The translations under genes and the position numbers were made by a program. Shown here piece after piece: positions 41,418 through 53,557 of a stretch of DNA of 64,000 nt. The stretch lies in the NCBI RefSeq assembly GCF_902686445.1, contig NC_062226.1:10656501-10720500 (forward strand), written 5' to 3'. Position 1 is the stretch's first letter. Each line of letters begins with the position of its first letter. Under the pieces are notes generated by a model. It was not told where the DNA came from. It was given only the letters and a program-made list of their open reading frames with translations, and searched no databases. This stretch comes from Sciurus carolinensis (taxonomy: Eukaryota; Chordata; Mammalia; Rodentia; Sciuridae).

Positions 41418-41590
41418 TTTTGGTTCTGCAATCAAACCTAGGGGGCTCTCTATAACTGAGCTACATACCAAGCCCTCTTAAAATTTTGAGACAGGATCTT
41501 GCTAAGTTGCTGAGGCTGGTCTGGAACTTGGTAATCCTCTTTCCTTAGTCTCCTGAGTCACTTGGATTTACAGGCTTGCACCCAGAGAGT
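41418..41590 (-). mobile_element. B1-ID composite SINE (MEN-type), diverged
   Basis: GGTTCTGCAATCAAACCTAG, GAGCTACATACCAAGCCC and GATCTTGCTAAGTTGCTGAG in MEN reverse order. The GT run sits where its A-tail would be. Confidence 0.85.
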
Positions 41591-42095
41591 TTGTTTTTTC
41601 TTGTTTTTAATTGGTAAAATGAGATTATTAATGGGGCCCATTTTAGAGGCTTGAAGGATGAGGATAAAAGAGATAGTCTTTTGCCACAACATTTATTTCT
41701 GCAATGCAAATTAACTAAGGCATTTGGTACAGAGGAATAGTGTCAGAATAGTGTAGATGTTACATTGGTTTGTGTTACATGTTGTCACACCTCTCATTAC
41801 CTGCAGTCAGTAGACTGTTTTTCTTGGTCTTTATGTTTGAGCAAGTTTTTGTCTTTTCTTTGGAGGTTCTGTCTCTGAGATTTGGGATGAGATTGGTATT
41901 AATAGAGCCAGGTTTTCCAAATTTTGCTTGCACCCTTTTTTTTTTTTTTTATGTAGTTTTGAACCATAATTTAAAATGGTGTCGTTTTTCAGTGTTCAGA
42001 GAAGTCATATGTGTGTGTTTCTCTCTCTGTGTGTGTGTATATGTAAAAATGTTTGTATCCATATTTTTATCCCTGGATACGAGTGTCTTATTGTG
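41591..42095. other. Unique DNA
   Basis: About 500 bp. A 108-codon open frame at 41770-42096 is rich in F, V and C and has no recognisable domain. Not called a gene. Confidence 0.4.
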
Positions 42096-42283
42096 ACCAG
42101 TCATTAGCTTGGAAGGCTGAGGCAGGACTACTGCAAGTTCAAAGCCAGACTCAGCAACTTAGTGAGGTCTTAAGCAAATTAGCGAGATCCTGTCTCAAAA
42201 TAAAAAATAAAAAGGACTGGGGATGTGACTCAGTGGTTAATTGCCCCTGGGTTCAATCTCCAGTATAAAAAAAAAAAAAAAAG
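42096..42283 (+). mobile_element. MEN-type SINE, 5' truncated
   Basis: GGAAGGCTGAGGCAGGACTA, then GAGATCCTGTCTCAAAATA, GGACTGGGGATGTGACTCAG and GGGTTCAATCTCCAGTA, with an A-tail. Confidence 0.92.
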
Positions 42284-42509
42284 AGTATCTCATTGTTTCT
42301 GGATTGTGCTGATGCAACAAAACTATTTCGAAGTTGTATTTCTCCTTTCACTTGACCTGGTTTGTTGAAAGATGCTTGGTCCTTTTGGGAGCAGGCAAGG
42401 GAGGGCAAATTGTAGAGTATCTTTGTTGAGTGATGAGACACTGTTGGCTGTGAATATAGAGAAGTGGTGTATTGCTTTGATTAAATATAGTGAATATGGG
42501 ACCATAGGA

Positions 42510-42760
42510 AAGCATCATGTATAGTATAAGAAGTGCAGGCTTTATGTTTGGTTTGGAGTTTAATTTTGGCCCTTTGGCCACTAAATTGACTTAGGCAAGG
42601 CACTTAACTTTTTGGATCTCAGATTTCTTGTCAATAATAGGGAGTTACCTCACCTACCTATTTTATTATTTTGAGAATTTAGTTGTATAAGTGATATGAG
42701 GAATTCAGCATGCCTTTTTCATAGTAGGCATTTAATAAATATTTGGTAAGGAAACTATAG
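42510..42760 (+). mobile_element. MIR SINE
   Basis: AAGAAGTGCAGGCTTTATGT, GACTTAGGCAAGGCACTTAA and TAGTAGGCATTTAATAAATA fit MIR order. Confidence 0.8.
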
Positions 42761-43580
42761 AATACAGCAATATTGTTGTAATCTGTTTTATGCAATAAAT
42801 ATTCTGTGACATTTTGTATTATCACTTTTTAAAAGTAACCATTGTTAAATGAAACAGAAAGGAAATTCTATTGCAAAAGTGTGGTGAATTTTATAATATG
42901 AATAAACTACTCCTGTTTGTAAAACAGCATTAAATATTTTTTAAAAATCTACATCTGTATAAAAATTAGTATTTTAGTATTTCCTCAAATTTGAGATGAA
43001 TAGTATGTGATATTTTCACTTTAAAAAAATCCTGTAATATAAGATATTAAAAACTTAGACTCAAACTGTAATACATTTTACCTAATCATCTTTTTGCTAC
43101 TTTTCTTTTGATATTTTATTAAGTATCCTCTCTTTAATAATTTTTAAAACTATGCTAGCACTTTTTTCTTTTTAACCATACTTTATAATTTTATTTGAAA
43201 AAATAAATCTACATATTTTTTTTTCCAGGCAGTCAAGTCTAGTGAATGAAACACCCATACTCTGTTCTCTCCCTCGTTTCCTTCAGTCTTGTTAATTCAT
43301 CAGTGAACCCAGGGATACTATTGCCCATTAGTCTTTCCTCTTAGTGATTTTAGGAAGGTGCACCATCAATGTGAGAGTGATGCGAATGCTTTGGAGACAC
43401 AGTGCCTTGGAAGTACTGATGTAAATTTTGCTTAAGATCAGCATATAGTACCTTACCATAATCAGCAAATAACTTGTTTATGAAGTTGTCATTAAATTTC
43501 TGGTTCAGTAAAAAAATTGTACTATACTTGAAACTTATTCGTATCATGTGTCCAGATGCTGTGAGGAACAAGAGTAACTG
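42761..43580. other. AT-rich unique DNA
   Basis: About 820 bp, very AT-rich in its first half. Nothing recognised. Confidence 0.45.
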
Positions 43581-43584
43581 CTGA

Positions 43585-43745
43585 ACACCTACTGTGTGTC
43601 AGACACCTTGCTGGGTACTTTACAAATAGCATCTTTAATCCTCATAAATCTGCAAGATAGAGCACTTTTCTTATTTCACTGATGAAGGCCAAGAAAACTG
43701 CCCCAACTATGTTTTTTGCCAAGGTCATAGGTGAAGCTCTTCCCA
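43585..43745 (-). mobile_element. MIR SINE
   Basis: Reverse orientation: ACACCTACTGTGTGTCAGAC, GGGTACTTTACAAATAGCAT, CTTTAATCCTCATAAATCTG and GCCAAGGTCATAGGTGAAG. Confidence 0.8.
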
Positions 43746-44227
43746 CTTTTATGCCCTTCATTTGCAGAAACCCAGTGGAGCTAAAGGAAATCAGTGTAGT
43801 TTGATGGGAAATTAGTGATTTTCTATTTACTTTTCACCTATTGGAAAGAAGTGTGCAGGAGGAATGTTGTGTGGCACTTTGAGAATCTTTGCTTTAAGAG
43901 CAGTACTTAGATTTTCTCTAAACTTTTGTGGCTATTGAGTGGAAAATTCAAAGATATTCATAATAAGATATATGAGGGAAATTAGTAGTTTGTGGGCAGG
44001 GTCCTGATTAGACTTTGGGAAGGTGCATTTGATTTTTAATTTAATTTTTACTTGAGAGCCGTTGTATATATTGATGGGTGCAATGTGGTGTTTCCATACA
44101 TGTGTATGTGGTGGAATGATTGATTCAGGCTAAGTATCATATTCATCATCTCAAATGTTTATCAATACTTTTTGATCAGAGTTTTAAAAGTCCTCTCTTT
44201 TAGGTGGGCTTTTTTGTTTTTTTGTGT

Positions 44228-44433
44228 TGTTTTTGGTACCAGTGGATTGAATCCAGCGTCTCTTAACTACTGAGCCACATCCCCAGCCCTTTTACTTTTT
44301 ATTTTGAGATAGGATCTCTGTAAATTGCTTAGGGCCTCACTAAATTGCTGAGACTGGCTTTGAACCTGCTATCCTCCTGCCTCAGCATCCCAAACTGCTG
44401 GGATTACAGGTGTGTGCCACTGAGCCCAGTTTA
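44228..44433 (-). mobile_element. B1-ID composite SINE (MEN-type)
   Basis: GAGCCACATCCCCAGCCC (ID half), then GCTATCCTCCTGCCTCAGCA and GGGATTACAGGTGTGTGCCA (B1 half), inside the ancient L1. Confidence 0.95.
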
Positions 44434-44884
44434 GGTGTTTTGAAATTTGTCTTATTATTAAGTATAGTCACCATGTTGTGCAATAGATTACTAGAACTTA
44501 TTCCTCCTATTTTACTGAAACTTGTATCTTTTGATCAACACTTCCCCTTTCCTGGTCCTTCCCCTCTCCCTAGCCTCCAGTAACTACCATTCTACTTTAT
44601 ACTTATGTGAGTTTGACTGTTGTAGCTTCCACATATGAGTAAGATCATTTTCTCTCTGTGCCTGACTTACTTCACCTAGCACACTGCCTTCTAGGTTCAT
44701 TCATGTTGCTGTGACACTTGTGACACAATTTTCCTTGCTTTTTTAAAGGCTGAATATAATTTCCCTGTGTACATATATCTACTTTAAGAAAAAAAATCTA
44801 TTCATCCTTCGATGGGCACTCTGGTTGCTTTTATACTAGGCTCTTTTGAATAATGCTGCAGTGATTTCTTTCTCTCTTTTTTTT

Positions 44885-45096
44885 TGCAGGGGTGTGGGGA
44901 TTGTATCAGGGATTAAAGTCAGGGCACTCAACTACTGAGCCACATCCCCAGTCCTATTTTGTATTTTATTTAGAGACAGGGTCTCACTGAGTTGCTTAGA
45001 GCCTTGCTGTTGCTGAGGCTGGCTTTAAACTCGTGATCCTCTTGCCTCAGCCTTCCCAGCTGCTGGGATTACAGGTGTGCGCCACCGCGCCTGATT
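44885..45096 (-). mobile_element. B1-ID composite SINE (MEN-type)
   Basis: GAGCCACATCCCCAGTCC (ID half), GAGACAGGGTCTCACTGAG, GGGATTACAGGTGTGCGCCA and CCGCGCCTG (B1 half). It retains CpG sites, so it is among the less decayed copies. Confidence 0.95.
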
Positions 45097-45250
45097 TACA
45101 GATACCTTTTCAACACCCAAAGTTCAATTCCTTTAGGTTCATACCCAAAAATGAAATCGCTAGATCACAAGGTAATCCTATTTTTAGTTTTTTGAGGAAC
45201 TTCCATTCTTTTCTCCAAAATGGCTCTACTAATTTATAGTACCACCATTC

Positions 45251-46350
45251 ATGTCCAAGGGTTCCATTTTCCCCTTTGGTTTTGAGTTTATGCTCTGGTA
45301 TATGTGTGTGGTGGAGGTGGTGGACTGTGCTTTGTCATCGTAGAACTACCTTTAACACTAGAGCTACAATAGGACCCCCCCAGCCTTCGCCTCCTTGATT
45401 GTATAGTTGAAGCTTTCTTTTGTCATTTTGCTGCCTTATGTGTTTGTGAAAAATCAGTTGCATTGTAAACATTTTTACTTCCTGGAAACCAGAAATCCAT
45501 TCAGCAAGTGTCCCTGCCCTGACCACTTCCTCTTCATTATTTCTAAATGGTAGCGCTGGTAGCGCTGTGCCTGAAGCATTCCAGGCGTTCATCTAGCTAG
45601 GATTCCTTTTTCACATTTGCTGTTTGATGCATTTTCTCCTGTTTTATTTTGTTCCTTTGTCCTGATTAGTTCACCAAGTATAATAACAGACACATATGCT
45701 TTTTTTTTTTTTTTTTTTTTCTGTAAAGCAAGTTATTTTAGAGGGAGAGTTTACCAGTGATAAGAGCCGTTTATGTCCTAACCAATTGATTTGTAATTAA
45801 TGTTGCCTGGGCTCTCTCACATGTTGGCAGAATTGGTAACAGCTTGCAGTATTTTTTTAAATTCTCTTTTCTTTTTGGTATTTTGACAATGTCATTCATA
45901 TCTCATGGAAAAGTACCTCAGACAGGTTAAATGTGTTAAAACATGGAATGAAAAGGATGGAAAGAGACCCAGTGCTGCCTAGAAACCTTGATCTTTTGCC
46001 AAAGTATTTAAACAATTTAGTGTTTTGGTTTCCTAGCTCCAAGCTGCTTCTCAAATCCCTTGCTAATTAATCCAGTTAATGCTTTGTGGACTTACTATAT
46101 GCAGTGCTTTGGCTTGCTCAGCTATCATTGAGAAGTCCGTTTTGTTTCTGGAGCAAACCTAAGCTCTGTTCGGGTGCAGTGCTATACAGAGGGCTTGTGG
46201 GTGTGTGCAGTTCTGGGTTTTAAAAATCCTTACCTGTGTGTATCTATGTACATATATGTGCATATTCCCTGCAGTTTATGGTTCTTAGGTTATAAATTTT
46301 AAGATAAAAGACACAAATAGAAAATATAAATAGAAAACTGATCTTTCACA
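45251..46350. other. Unique DNA, possible conserved non-coding element
   Basis: About 1.1 kb with no repeat apart from a T-run at 45701-45720. It includes GCTAATTAATCCAGTTAAT near 46062-46080, which carries overlapping TAAT homeodomain-type cores. Function is not shown. Confidence 0.35.
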
Positions 46351-46354
46351 CTAA

Positions 46355-46560
46355 ATACCTGATTGAATGCTTTCTCTGTCACTTATTGTGCGAATTGTGT
46401 AAATGATTTGACTTTGTACTCCTCAAATTTCCTCATCTGAAAAATGGGGAAAATAATCCTTTCTTCCTCAGATTGTTGTTGTAGGGATAAAGTAAGTTTC
46501 TTAACACTTAGCAAGTGCCCAGGGCATGGTAAAACTCAGTAACAATGACCACTTTATTAC
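46355..46560 (+). mobile_element. MIR SINE
   Basis: CTTTCTCTGTCACTTATTGT, CCTCATCTGAAAAATGGGGA and AAGTGCCCAGGGCATGGTAA in MIR order. Confidence 0.85.
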
Positions 46561-47105
46561 TCTGTTGAGATCCTTACGTGTTGAATAAATTAACTTCTTT
46601 TGGTGCTTGCAAAATTTTGGAGGAGATAAGTTCTTTAATCTATTTTTATCTTGGCAAAGGATCTTCAGATATCTCAATTTGTGTCAAGGGTATAAAAATC
46701 AAGTGCTTATTCTTTAATGGTAGTGATAAAAACAAATAGCTGTGTTCTGCTTGAGTGTTGTTTTAAGAACCCTTATTGTGAGTTATTAATTCAAATCATC
46801 TTCTTAAAGTTTGAAAGGTAAATTCTTTTATATGCCTACTTGAAAATTTAGGCATAGAAAATTACAATGGGCTAATTTTTGTGCTCTGGTCAAACATTTA
46901 AACATGGAGGATAGGAATAATATTCACTGCTATTGAAGCTGCTGATGACATTTTCTGCTAACCCATTTCTGAAAACCATATATTATACCCTTTAAGCTCA
47001 GAGTATGTCCTGATGATTAGGAATTATAGGGTCTTCATTTGATCATTAAAGGAAATTTCACATCCCCCGACCCCCAGGAATTGATGGAGAGGAAATTGAC
47101 TGCCA
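46561..47105. other. Unique AT-rich DNA
   Basis: About 545 bp. 46745-46870 may hold a weak MIR-like segment; otherwise nothing. Confidence 0.35.
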
Positions 47106-47859
47106 AAACATGTAGCACTGTATTTTTTTTCCAGCTAATCATTTTTGTTTTTATTTTAGAAAAAACTTTTTTACAACATAAAAAGTAGGAACAGACAAGA
47201 AAACGGAGAAATTAAAGTTAACACCATTATGACATCACAAAGTTAAAACATCCACAGAATCCTACCCAGGTCAAGAAATAGAACACTGCTAAGCATCTTG
47301 TAAGCAACTTTCCTCACAGGTCCTTCCAAGTCACCACCCCCTCAATTCTCACTAAAGACAGCCATCATCTTGACTACAATAGTATCCATCATTTTTTGCC
47401 TGTTTTTGAACATATGTAAATGGAATTATATAAATGGGTTTATGTAGAGTGGTGATTTTATTTTTTTACTTGGTTTCTTTTGCTCAACATTATATTTGTG
47501 AGATTGTCCCTGTTGTGTTTACTTGTGATGTGCTCATTTTCATTGTTGTTTAATGTCCCTTGATATGCTGCAGTTGATCCATTCTACTGTTTATAGATAT
47601 TTATGTTTTTTTCTTGGTTTTAGCTATTTCCAGTAATGCAGCTATGACATTGTGAATATATCTTGTGTTAATGTACTTCTATTTCAGCTAGGTATATACT
47701 TGGGAGTGAAGTTGCTGAGTCCTAATATATGTATATGTGTAATTTTAGAGTAAAACTGTAAGTACTTTTCCAATGTTGGATCAGTTTTCATCCCCATTGA
47801 CTGTGTCAGAGTTCCCCTTGCTGCATATCCTCATCAACACAGTATTAAAAGTCTTTTCC

Positions 47860-47940
47860 AGGGCTGGGGTTATAGCTCAATGGTAGAGTGCTTGCCTAGC
47901 ATGACTGAAGACCTAGTTTTGATCCCTAGTAATAAAAAAG
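47860..47940 (+). mobile_element. ID SINE
   Basis: GGGCTGGGGTTATAGCTCAA, TGGTAGAGTGCTTGCCTAGC, then a diverged B-box region and a short A-run. Confidence 0.92.
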
Positions 47941-48054
47941 TCTCAATTTTAGCCACTCTGAGTGACTGTGTAGTGTATTTTGTTTTGATTTTAATTTGCA
48001 TTTCTTGATTACTAATGAAATTGATGTCTTTTAAAGTACTTATTTTCTTTCTTT

Positions 48055-48213
48055 TTTAAATGTTTTATTGGTACATTATAAATACACATAGTAATGGGAT
48101 TCATTATGCCATATTTGTACATGCACAAAATTTGGTTATTCTCATTCCCCAATACATTCTCTCCCCATCTCCCTCCCTGTGATCCATTTGCTCTATTCTA
48201 ATAATCTCCCTTC

Positions 48214-48253
<40 letters not shown>

Positions 48254-48375
48254 TCAGTTAGTGCATTGTAAATACATATGTGAGTGGGATTCATTGTGGT
48301 ATGCTTGCACATGGACATAGCATAATTTGGTAGATTTTGTTTATCACTACTTCCCCATGTCCGCCCCTCATCTGT
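48055..48375 (-). mobile_element. L1 3'UTR piece, present twice around (ATT)n
   Basis: Unit 1 at 48065-48140 (TACATTATAAATACACATAG, GGGATTCATTATGCC, GTACATGCACAAAATTTGG). Unit 2 at 48262-48333 (TGCATTGTAAATACATATGT, GGGATTCATTGTGGT, CATAGCATAATTTGG). Between them are a pyrimidine-rich stretch and an ATT microsatellite. It resembles squirrel L1 3'UTR in reverse orientation. Confidence 0.6.
48214..48254 (+). repeat. Microsatellite (ATT)n
   Basis: About 13 uninterrupted ATT units. Confidence 0.96.
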
Positions 48376-48510
48376 TAATATATTTATTGATTATTTGGCT
48401 ATCTTGTTATTTTTAAGGAATTCTTTGTATATTCTTAGTATAAGACCTTTCCTTATATAATTATTTTCTAATCCATGGCTTATCTTTCCCATAGTTTAAA
48501 AATTCATAAT

Positions 48511-48603
48511 TTTTTTTTTTTTTTTTGTGGTGCTGGGGATTTGAACCCAGGACCTTGGGCTTGCGAGGCAAGCACTCTACCGACTGAGCTATATCCCCAG
48601 CCC
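48511..48603 (-). mobile_element. ID SINE
   Basis: A T-run, GTGGTGCTGGGGATTTGAAC, GAGGCAAGCACTCTACCGAC and GAGCTATATCCCCAGCCC. Well preserved. Confidence 0.96.
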
Positions 48604-48674
48604 AAAAAATTAATAATATTTTTGATAGGCAAAACAAAGTTATATATATTTGTGGGATACAATGTGATGTTTTA

Positions 48675-48752
48675 ATATAGATATATATGTATATATATAT
48701 GTATATATATATATATACACACACACACACATGCACACACACACACACACAC
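48675..48752 (+). repeat. Compound microsatellite (AT)n(AC)n
   Basis: An AT/GT alternation passes into AC repeats with one ATGC break. Confidence 0.93.
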
Positions 48753-49211
48753 AATGTACAATGATTAAATCAAGCTGTTTAACATACTTGTCATGCTTTT
48801 TTTTTCCTGTGATGAGACATTTGAAACTTACTGTTATTTTGAAATATACTTTAGTATTGATGACAGTTACCCTGCTGGTGCAGTAGATCTCAAAACCGTT
48901 CCTCCTATCTGTCTGAAACTTTGTATCCTTTGACTAACAACAATATCTCTCCCAGTCTGTTAACCATCATTCTCCTCTGAGTGTTGAGTTCAAGGATTTT
49001 AGATTTCATGTATAAGGGAGATCCTGTAGTATTTGTCTTTCTGTGCTTGGATTTTTACAGTTAGCATAATGTTCTCCAGGTTTATCTGTGTTGGATCAAA
49101 TTACAGAATTTCCTCTTTTTTTTTTTAAAAGTCTGAATAAGAATCCATTTGGTGTACATATCAGATTGTCTTTATCCATTCATTTGTTAATGGACACTTA
49201 GGTTGATTTTT

Positions 49212-49331
49212 TTTTTTTTTTTTTTTTTGCTGTCAATGGACCTTTATTTTAATTATTTATATGCTGAGAATCAAACCCAGTACCTCCCACATGCTAGGCA
49301 AATGCTCTACCACTGAGCTACAACTTCAGTC
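49212..49331 (-). mobile_element. ID SINE with squirrel-type 3' tail
   Basis: A T-run, GCTGTCAATGGACCTTTATT (tail), AACCCAGTACCTCCCACATG and GAGCTACAACTTCAGTCC (body). GTTGATTT occurs on both sides. Confidence 0.93.
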
Positions 49332-51921
49332 CTTTTGTTGATTTCTAATTTTGGTTTTTGGAAATAATGTCGCATTGAACATTTCTTTCCACCCTTAATG
49401 GTGTTTTTTTCTGAATATAAAATTTACTTTTCATGTAGTTTAATTTATTAATATTTTCTTCATGGCTAGTGCTTCTCGTATTCTATTTTAAAATTTTTTC
49501 CCTATCTTAGCTATTTTAAAGATTTTCTCCTATGTTCTCTCTCACAGTTCTAAAATTAATTTTGCCGTTCTTATGCAGCTCTACCGCGCATCTGAAATTG
49601 ATTTTTTTTGTTATGATATAAGGAATAGGGCTTATTATGACTGTTTTGCCCCATAGTTCTTCAATAGAAGCAGCACTGTTTGTTGAAAAGATCATCTTTT
49701 CTGTACTTTTCTGTAGTGCCACTTTGCATTAATCAAATATCAATGAATGCATGGGTCCCCCTCCTTGATTTATTTATCCTTATATCAATACCTACTGAAG
49801 AAATTATTGAAGCCTTATAAAATGAGTTCTAAAATCTAGTGGACTAAGTCCTATTTCGTTAAAAGTTTTTTTCTTGTTTATTGTTCGGAGTCTTGTAATT
49901 CCGTATAATTTCTGGATTGGGTCCTTAATTTCCTTAAAACACTGCTATGATTTTGATTGCAATATCATTGAATTGCTATAAATATGGGAAGATTTGTTTG
50001 TTTACATAATAATCTTCACATACATGACATGTCCCTTGATTTAATTTAGGTCTTTTGTTATTTCTATCAGTTACTTTAAGTATCTGTGTATAAGTCTTAT
50101 TCATTTCATTAGGCCTGTTCTGGGTATTTGGAGTTCTCTGTGATTGTGGTTGGAATCTTCTTATAATTCTTGAAATATCTCTGAATATATTGAAACAAAT
50201 TTTGAAATTTGGGTTTTTATTTAACAATTTTGCTAAACTAGCATTGATTCTCATAATTTATTTGTAGATTCTGTATTTATATATATACAATCATGTCTGC
50301 ATGTCTGTAGGTTTTATTTATTTAATTGTATCTTCCTTTCTTGTTCTTATTACATTGGTTAGGACTAGCAATATAATGTTGAACGGGACTAATGAAATTT
50401 CTGCCTTTTTCTCTCTTTTGGAGAGAAAACTCCCAACATTTCAACTTTATGTACAATTTCTCTAATTTTTTAAAATTTGAGTTCTTTGATCATAACACAC
50501 TTATAGGAGAATGAACATATCTTAAGCACACAGTTTGAATTTGAAAGATGTGTGTCTGTGTAGTTAACATCCTAGTCAAAATATAGATCAATTTTCTATA
50601 TGCTTTTTCAGTTGTTCCCAAACCTCTGTATAATCGTAGATTAATTTTGCTCTCTGGAACTTTATATAAAGCAGATTCTATAGTATATTCTTTTGGTTTT
50701 GGCTCTCTCTCTCTCTCTCACACACTATATCTATATAGTACGTATATACACATACACACATATATATTTGAGAATCACCTATATTTCTACACATAGAAGT
50801 TTTTCTTTTATTGATAGGCAGTCCCATTGTAGGAATATTATTTATTCTTTTCAGGGGAGGCATCATTTCTTAAAAATAAATATCCTTTATCAGATATTTG
50901 CCTTCGTGTTCCTAGTTTGTTTTACCGTGAAATTAAGTTGAGTAGCATATATGCTTTTTCTATTGAGATAATCATATGATTGATTTCCTGTCTTTTTTTT
51001 TTTTTTTAGTTGATGTGGTAAATGGCATTAAATACTTATACCATTCTTACATTATTGGAATAAAGTTCATTGTATAAACTCAACTTGACTCTAATGTATT
51101 ATCCTCTTAATATATTTTTGGATTTCTTCTGCTAAAATTTTGTTTACTGTTTTTCCATCAGTGTAAATCAGAGAGATAGGCTTAAACCTTTTCTTTCCTC
51201 CATTGTTCTTTTTCAGATTTTGATATCAGGACTTTATTGGCCTCATATAATAAATCTGAAGTGTTTCCTCTTTATTCTCTGAGATATTTTGTGTCAAATT
51301 GGTGTTGTTTTCTTCCTTACAAGATTGAAAGAATTTGCCAGTTAAGCTATTGGAGCTTGTGGTTTTCTTTGTTACAATCTTTTGATTGTCATTCACTTTC
51401 CTTAATAGTGATAGTATTCAGGTTTCTATTTCTTCTTGTGTCAGTTTTGTTTAGTTGTGTTTTTCAAGGAATTTGTCAATCATATCTGCATGATCAAATT
51501 TATTGGTGTTAAAATAGTTTGTAACATTCTCCAATAATCTTTTTAATGTCTAGCATACTAACACAGAAAGCATATGGAGAATCACATTTGTAATTTAAAA
51601 ATTTTCCAAGTCTCATTAAAAAGGCAAAATTAATTTAAATAAGACATTTTATTCCCATGTTTCCAAAATATTATTTTAATGTATAATGATTATAAAATTG
51701 AGATATTCCACTTTGTTTTCTCATGCTGTCTTCAGATATGTTGTGTTCTGACTCACAGACTATCCGCATTCACACTTATTCCGGAAGGGATTTATCAATT
51801 TTATTACTCTTCTCATAAAACCAACTTTGTATTTTATTGACTATTAATTTTTGTTTTATATTTAATTTTGTTTGGTTATTTGCTTTTGTTTCATTAATTT
51901 ATGCTTTTATTTTAATTTTCT

Positions 51922-52019
51922 TTTTTTCTTTTTTTTTTTTTTTTGTGGTGCTGGGATTGAACCCAGGGCCTTGTACTTAAAAGGCAAGCACTCTACCAAC
52001 TGAGCTATCTCCCCAGCCC
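51922..52019 (-). mobile_element. ID SINE
   Basis: A T-run, GTGGTGCTGGGATTGAACCC, CTACCAACTGAGCTATCTCC and CCAGCCC. A perfect 14-bp target-site duplication, TATTTTAATTTTCT, lies at 51908-51921 and 52020-52033. Confidence 0.97.
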
Positions 52020-52839
52020 TATTTTAATTTTCTGTGGGTTTACTTTGTTGTTGTTTTTCATGCTTTTTGATGAATTCTCATATCAGGTTGGAATATTTTT
52101 GGTGAATGGCCAGATAGTAAATATTTCTGGCTTTTTTTGTCTTTGTGATCTCTACTGCAATTATTTACTACCTCTGCTATTGTGGCCAGAAAGTAGTCAT
52201 GGACAATATTGTAAACAAAGGGCAAGACTGTGTTCCAATAAAATATCATTTACCATAACAGGAGGTGGGCTGGATTTGATCATGGGGCTGTAATTTGCCT
52301 ACGCTGGCTTACGTCATGGCTTTTCAATCTTTCTTATTTTCTAATGTTTTTCAAAGTTAAGCCTATAGTTTTCTTTCTTGTCAGGATTTTGGCTGTATCA
52401 CACAAGATTTATTAATGTTTTATTAATGCAGTATATTTTCTAATTTGTAGTTTGATTTTGACCCATATGTTGCTTTATTGTCCAGGACTGGTCAATTTTT
52501 GTAAATGTTCTTTGATGCTTTAATTGATATTGTACCGTATTGGTTACTGTGTTCTAGCATATGAATTAGGTCTAGTTTTTTCAGTTGTTCTATTCCTATC
52601 CTGATTTTTTTTTGACTTTTTGTTCTTTCAGTTTCAGAGAAAAACATTAAAATTTTTATTCTATGATTATGAATTTCTTTCTTTTATGTATAAACTTTTG
52701 TCCATTGTTGCTTTAAATATGTGGGTGACATTGGTAGGGATGCATACAAATTTGGAATTATTTCTTCCTAGGAAATCGAACCTCTTATTACGAAGTAATC
52801 GGTTATATCTAGCTATTCTGCTTGTCTTTTTTTGTTTTT

Positions 52840-52916
52840 TGTTTTTTTACAGTACTGGGGATTGAACCAAGGTTTATTGAACCAAGCACTCTACCACTAA
52901 GCTACACCCCCAACCC
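52840..52916 (-). mobile_element. ID SINE
   Basis: CAGTACTGGGGATTGAACCA, CACTCTACCACTAAGCTACA and CCCCCAACCC. Part of the middle of the body is replaced by a short duplication of TTGAACCAAG. Confidence 0.9.
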
Positions 52917-52929
52917 ACTTTGTCTTAAG

Positions 52930-53275
52930 ATCTTTTTCATCGAATACTTAAAAATTGAAATGTAATTAACATACCTCAAAATTTGCCATTTTAAAGTATA
53001 CTTATTCAGTGATTATAAGCTTATAAGGTTATACAATTATCACCATTGTCTTATTTTAGAACATTTAAACACTCTGAAAAAGGAATCCCTTACCCTTTAG
53101 TAGTCCTACCCCATCCTTCTGTCTGCCCATCCTGTTAATCACAATATATGTGAATCATACAATATGTCACCTTTAGAGACTGACTTTTATCATTAAGCAT
53201 AATGTTTTCAAGATCAATCTATGTTGTATTTATCAGCACTGCTTTCCTTTATAACAGATGAATAAATTCAATTTG
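52930..53275 (-). mobile_element. Ancient L1 3' end fragment
   Basis: ATTGAAATGTAATTAACATA, ACAATTATCACCATTGTCTT and AAGCATAATGTTTTCAAGAT correspond to the same 3' region seen at 24000-24450. Confidence 0.75.
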
Positions 53276-53508
53276 GCCCATCCCAATCGCAATTCAGCCT
53301 TAAAAGTAGCCCAAATCCTAGCTTTCTTAGTAATCTCTTCTTTTCGTTTATCATTTTGACACTCAATTATGTTTTCATAGGTAGAATAGTTTAGTCTTGC
53401 TCATTTAAATTTTTTAGGGTATTCCTTTAAATTGATACTAAATTAGATATTTAACTTTAGTCACGTGATTTGTAAGTTTTCCATAGTCTATATTTTCCTG
53501 ATTTTATT

Positions 53509-53512
<4 letters not shown>

Positions 53513-53550
<38 letters not shown>
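53513..53550 (+). repeat. Microsatellite (GT)n
   Basis: About 18 GT units, then TATGTGTATATA. Confidence 0.95.

Positions 53551-53557
<7 letters not shown>

Larger units (their letters stand above)
44030..45250 (-). mobile_element. Ancient L1 3' end, broken by two SINEs
   Basis: Old L1 3'UTR wording: TTGATGGGTGCAATGTGGTG, ACCATGTTGTGCAATAGATT, CTGTGCCTGACTTACTTCAC, AGGTTCATTCATGTTGCTGT. It resumes after the second SINE with ACACCCAAAGTTCAATTCC. Confidence 0.8.
47110..48500 (-). mobile_element. Ancient L1 3' region with inserts
   Basis: Old L1 wording such as AGAATCCTACCCAGGTCAAG, GGTTTCTTTTGCTCAACATT and CTTGGGAGTGAAGTTGCTGA, and after the inserts TTATTTTTAAGGAATTCTTT. It carries an ID (47860-47940) and a duplicated L1 3'UTR piece (48055-48375). 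Confidence 0.7.
48605..52920 (-). mobile_element. Ancient L1, 3'UTR through ORF2, minus strand
   Basis: The 3'UTR start (GTGGGATACAATGTGATGTT), then ORF2 in reverse: TTATCCATTCATTTGTTAAT, TATTGAGATAATCATATGAT, and endonuclease-region wording such as GACCCATATGTTGCTTTATT. No frame is open for more than about 90 codons. It is interrupted by ID elements at 49212, 51922 and 52840. Confidence 0.8.

Noticed and set aside
45335..45592. 85-codon minus-strand frame as a gene or pseudogene
   Set aside because: The translation resembles no family I know and the DNA shows no other sign of coding; a non-coding conserved stretch is equally possible.
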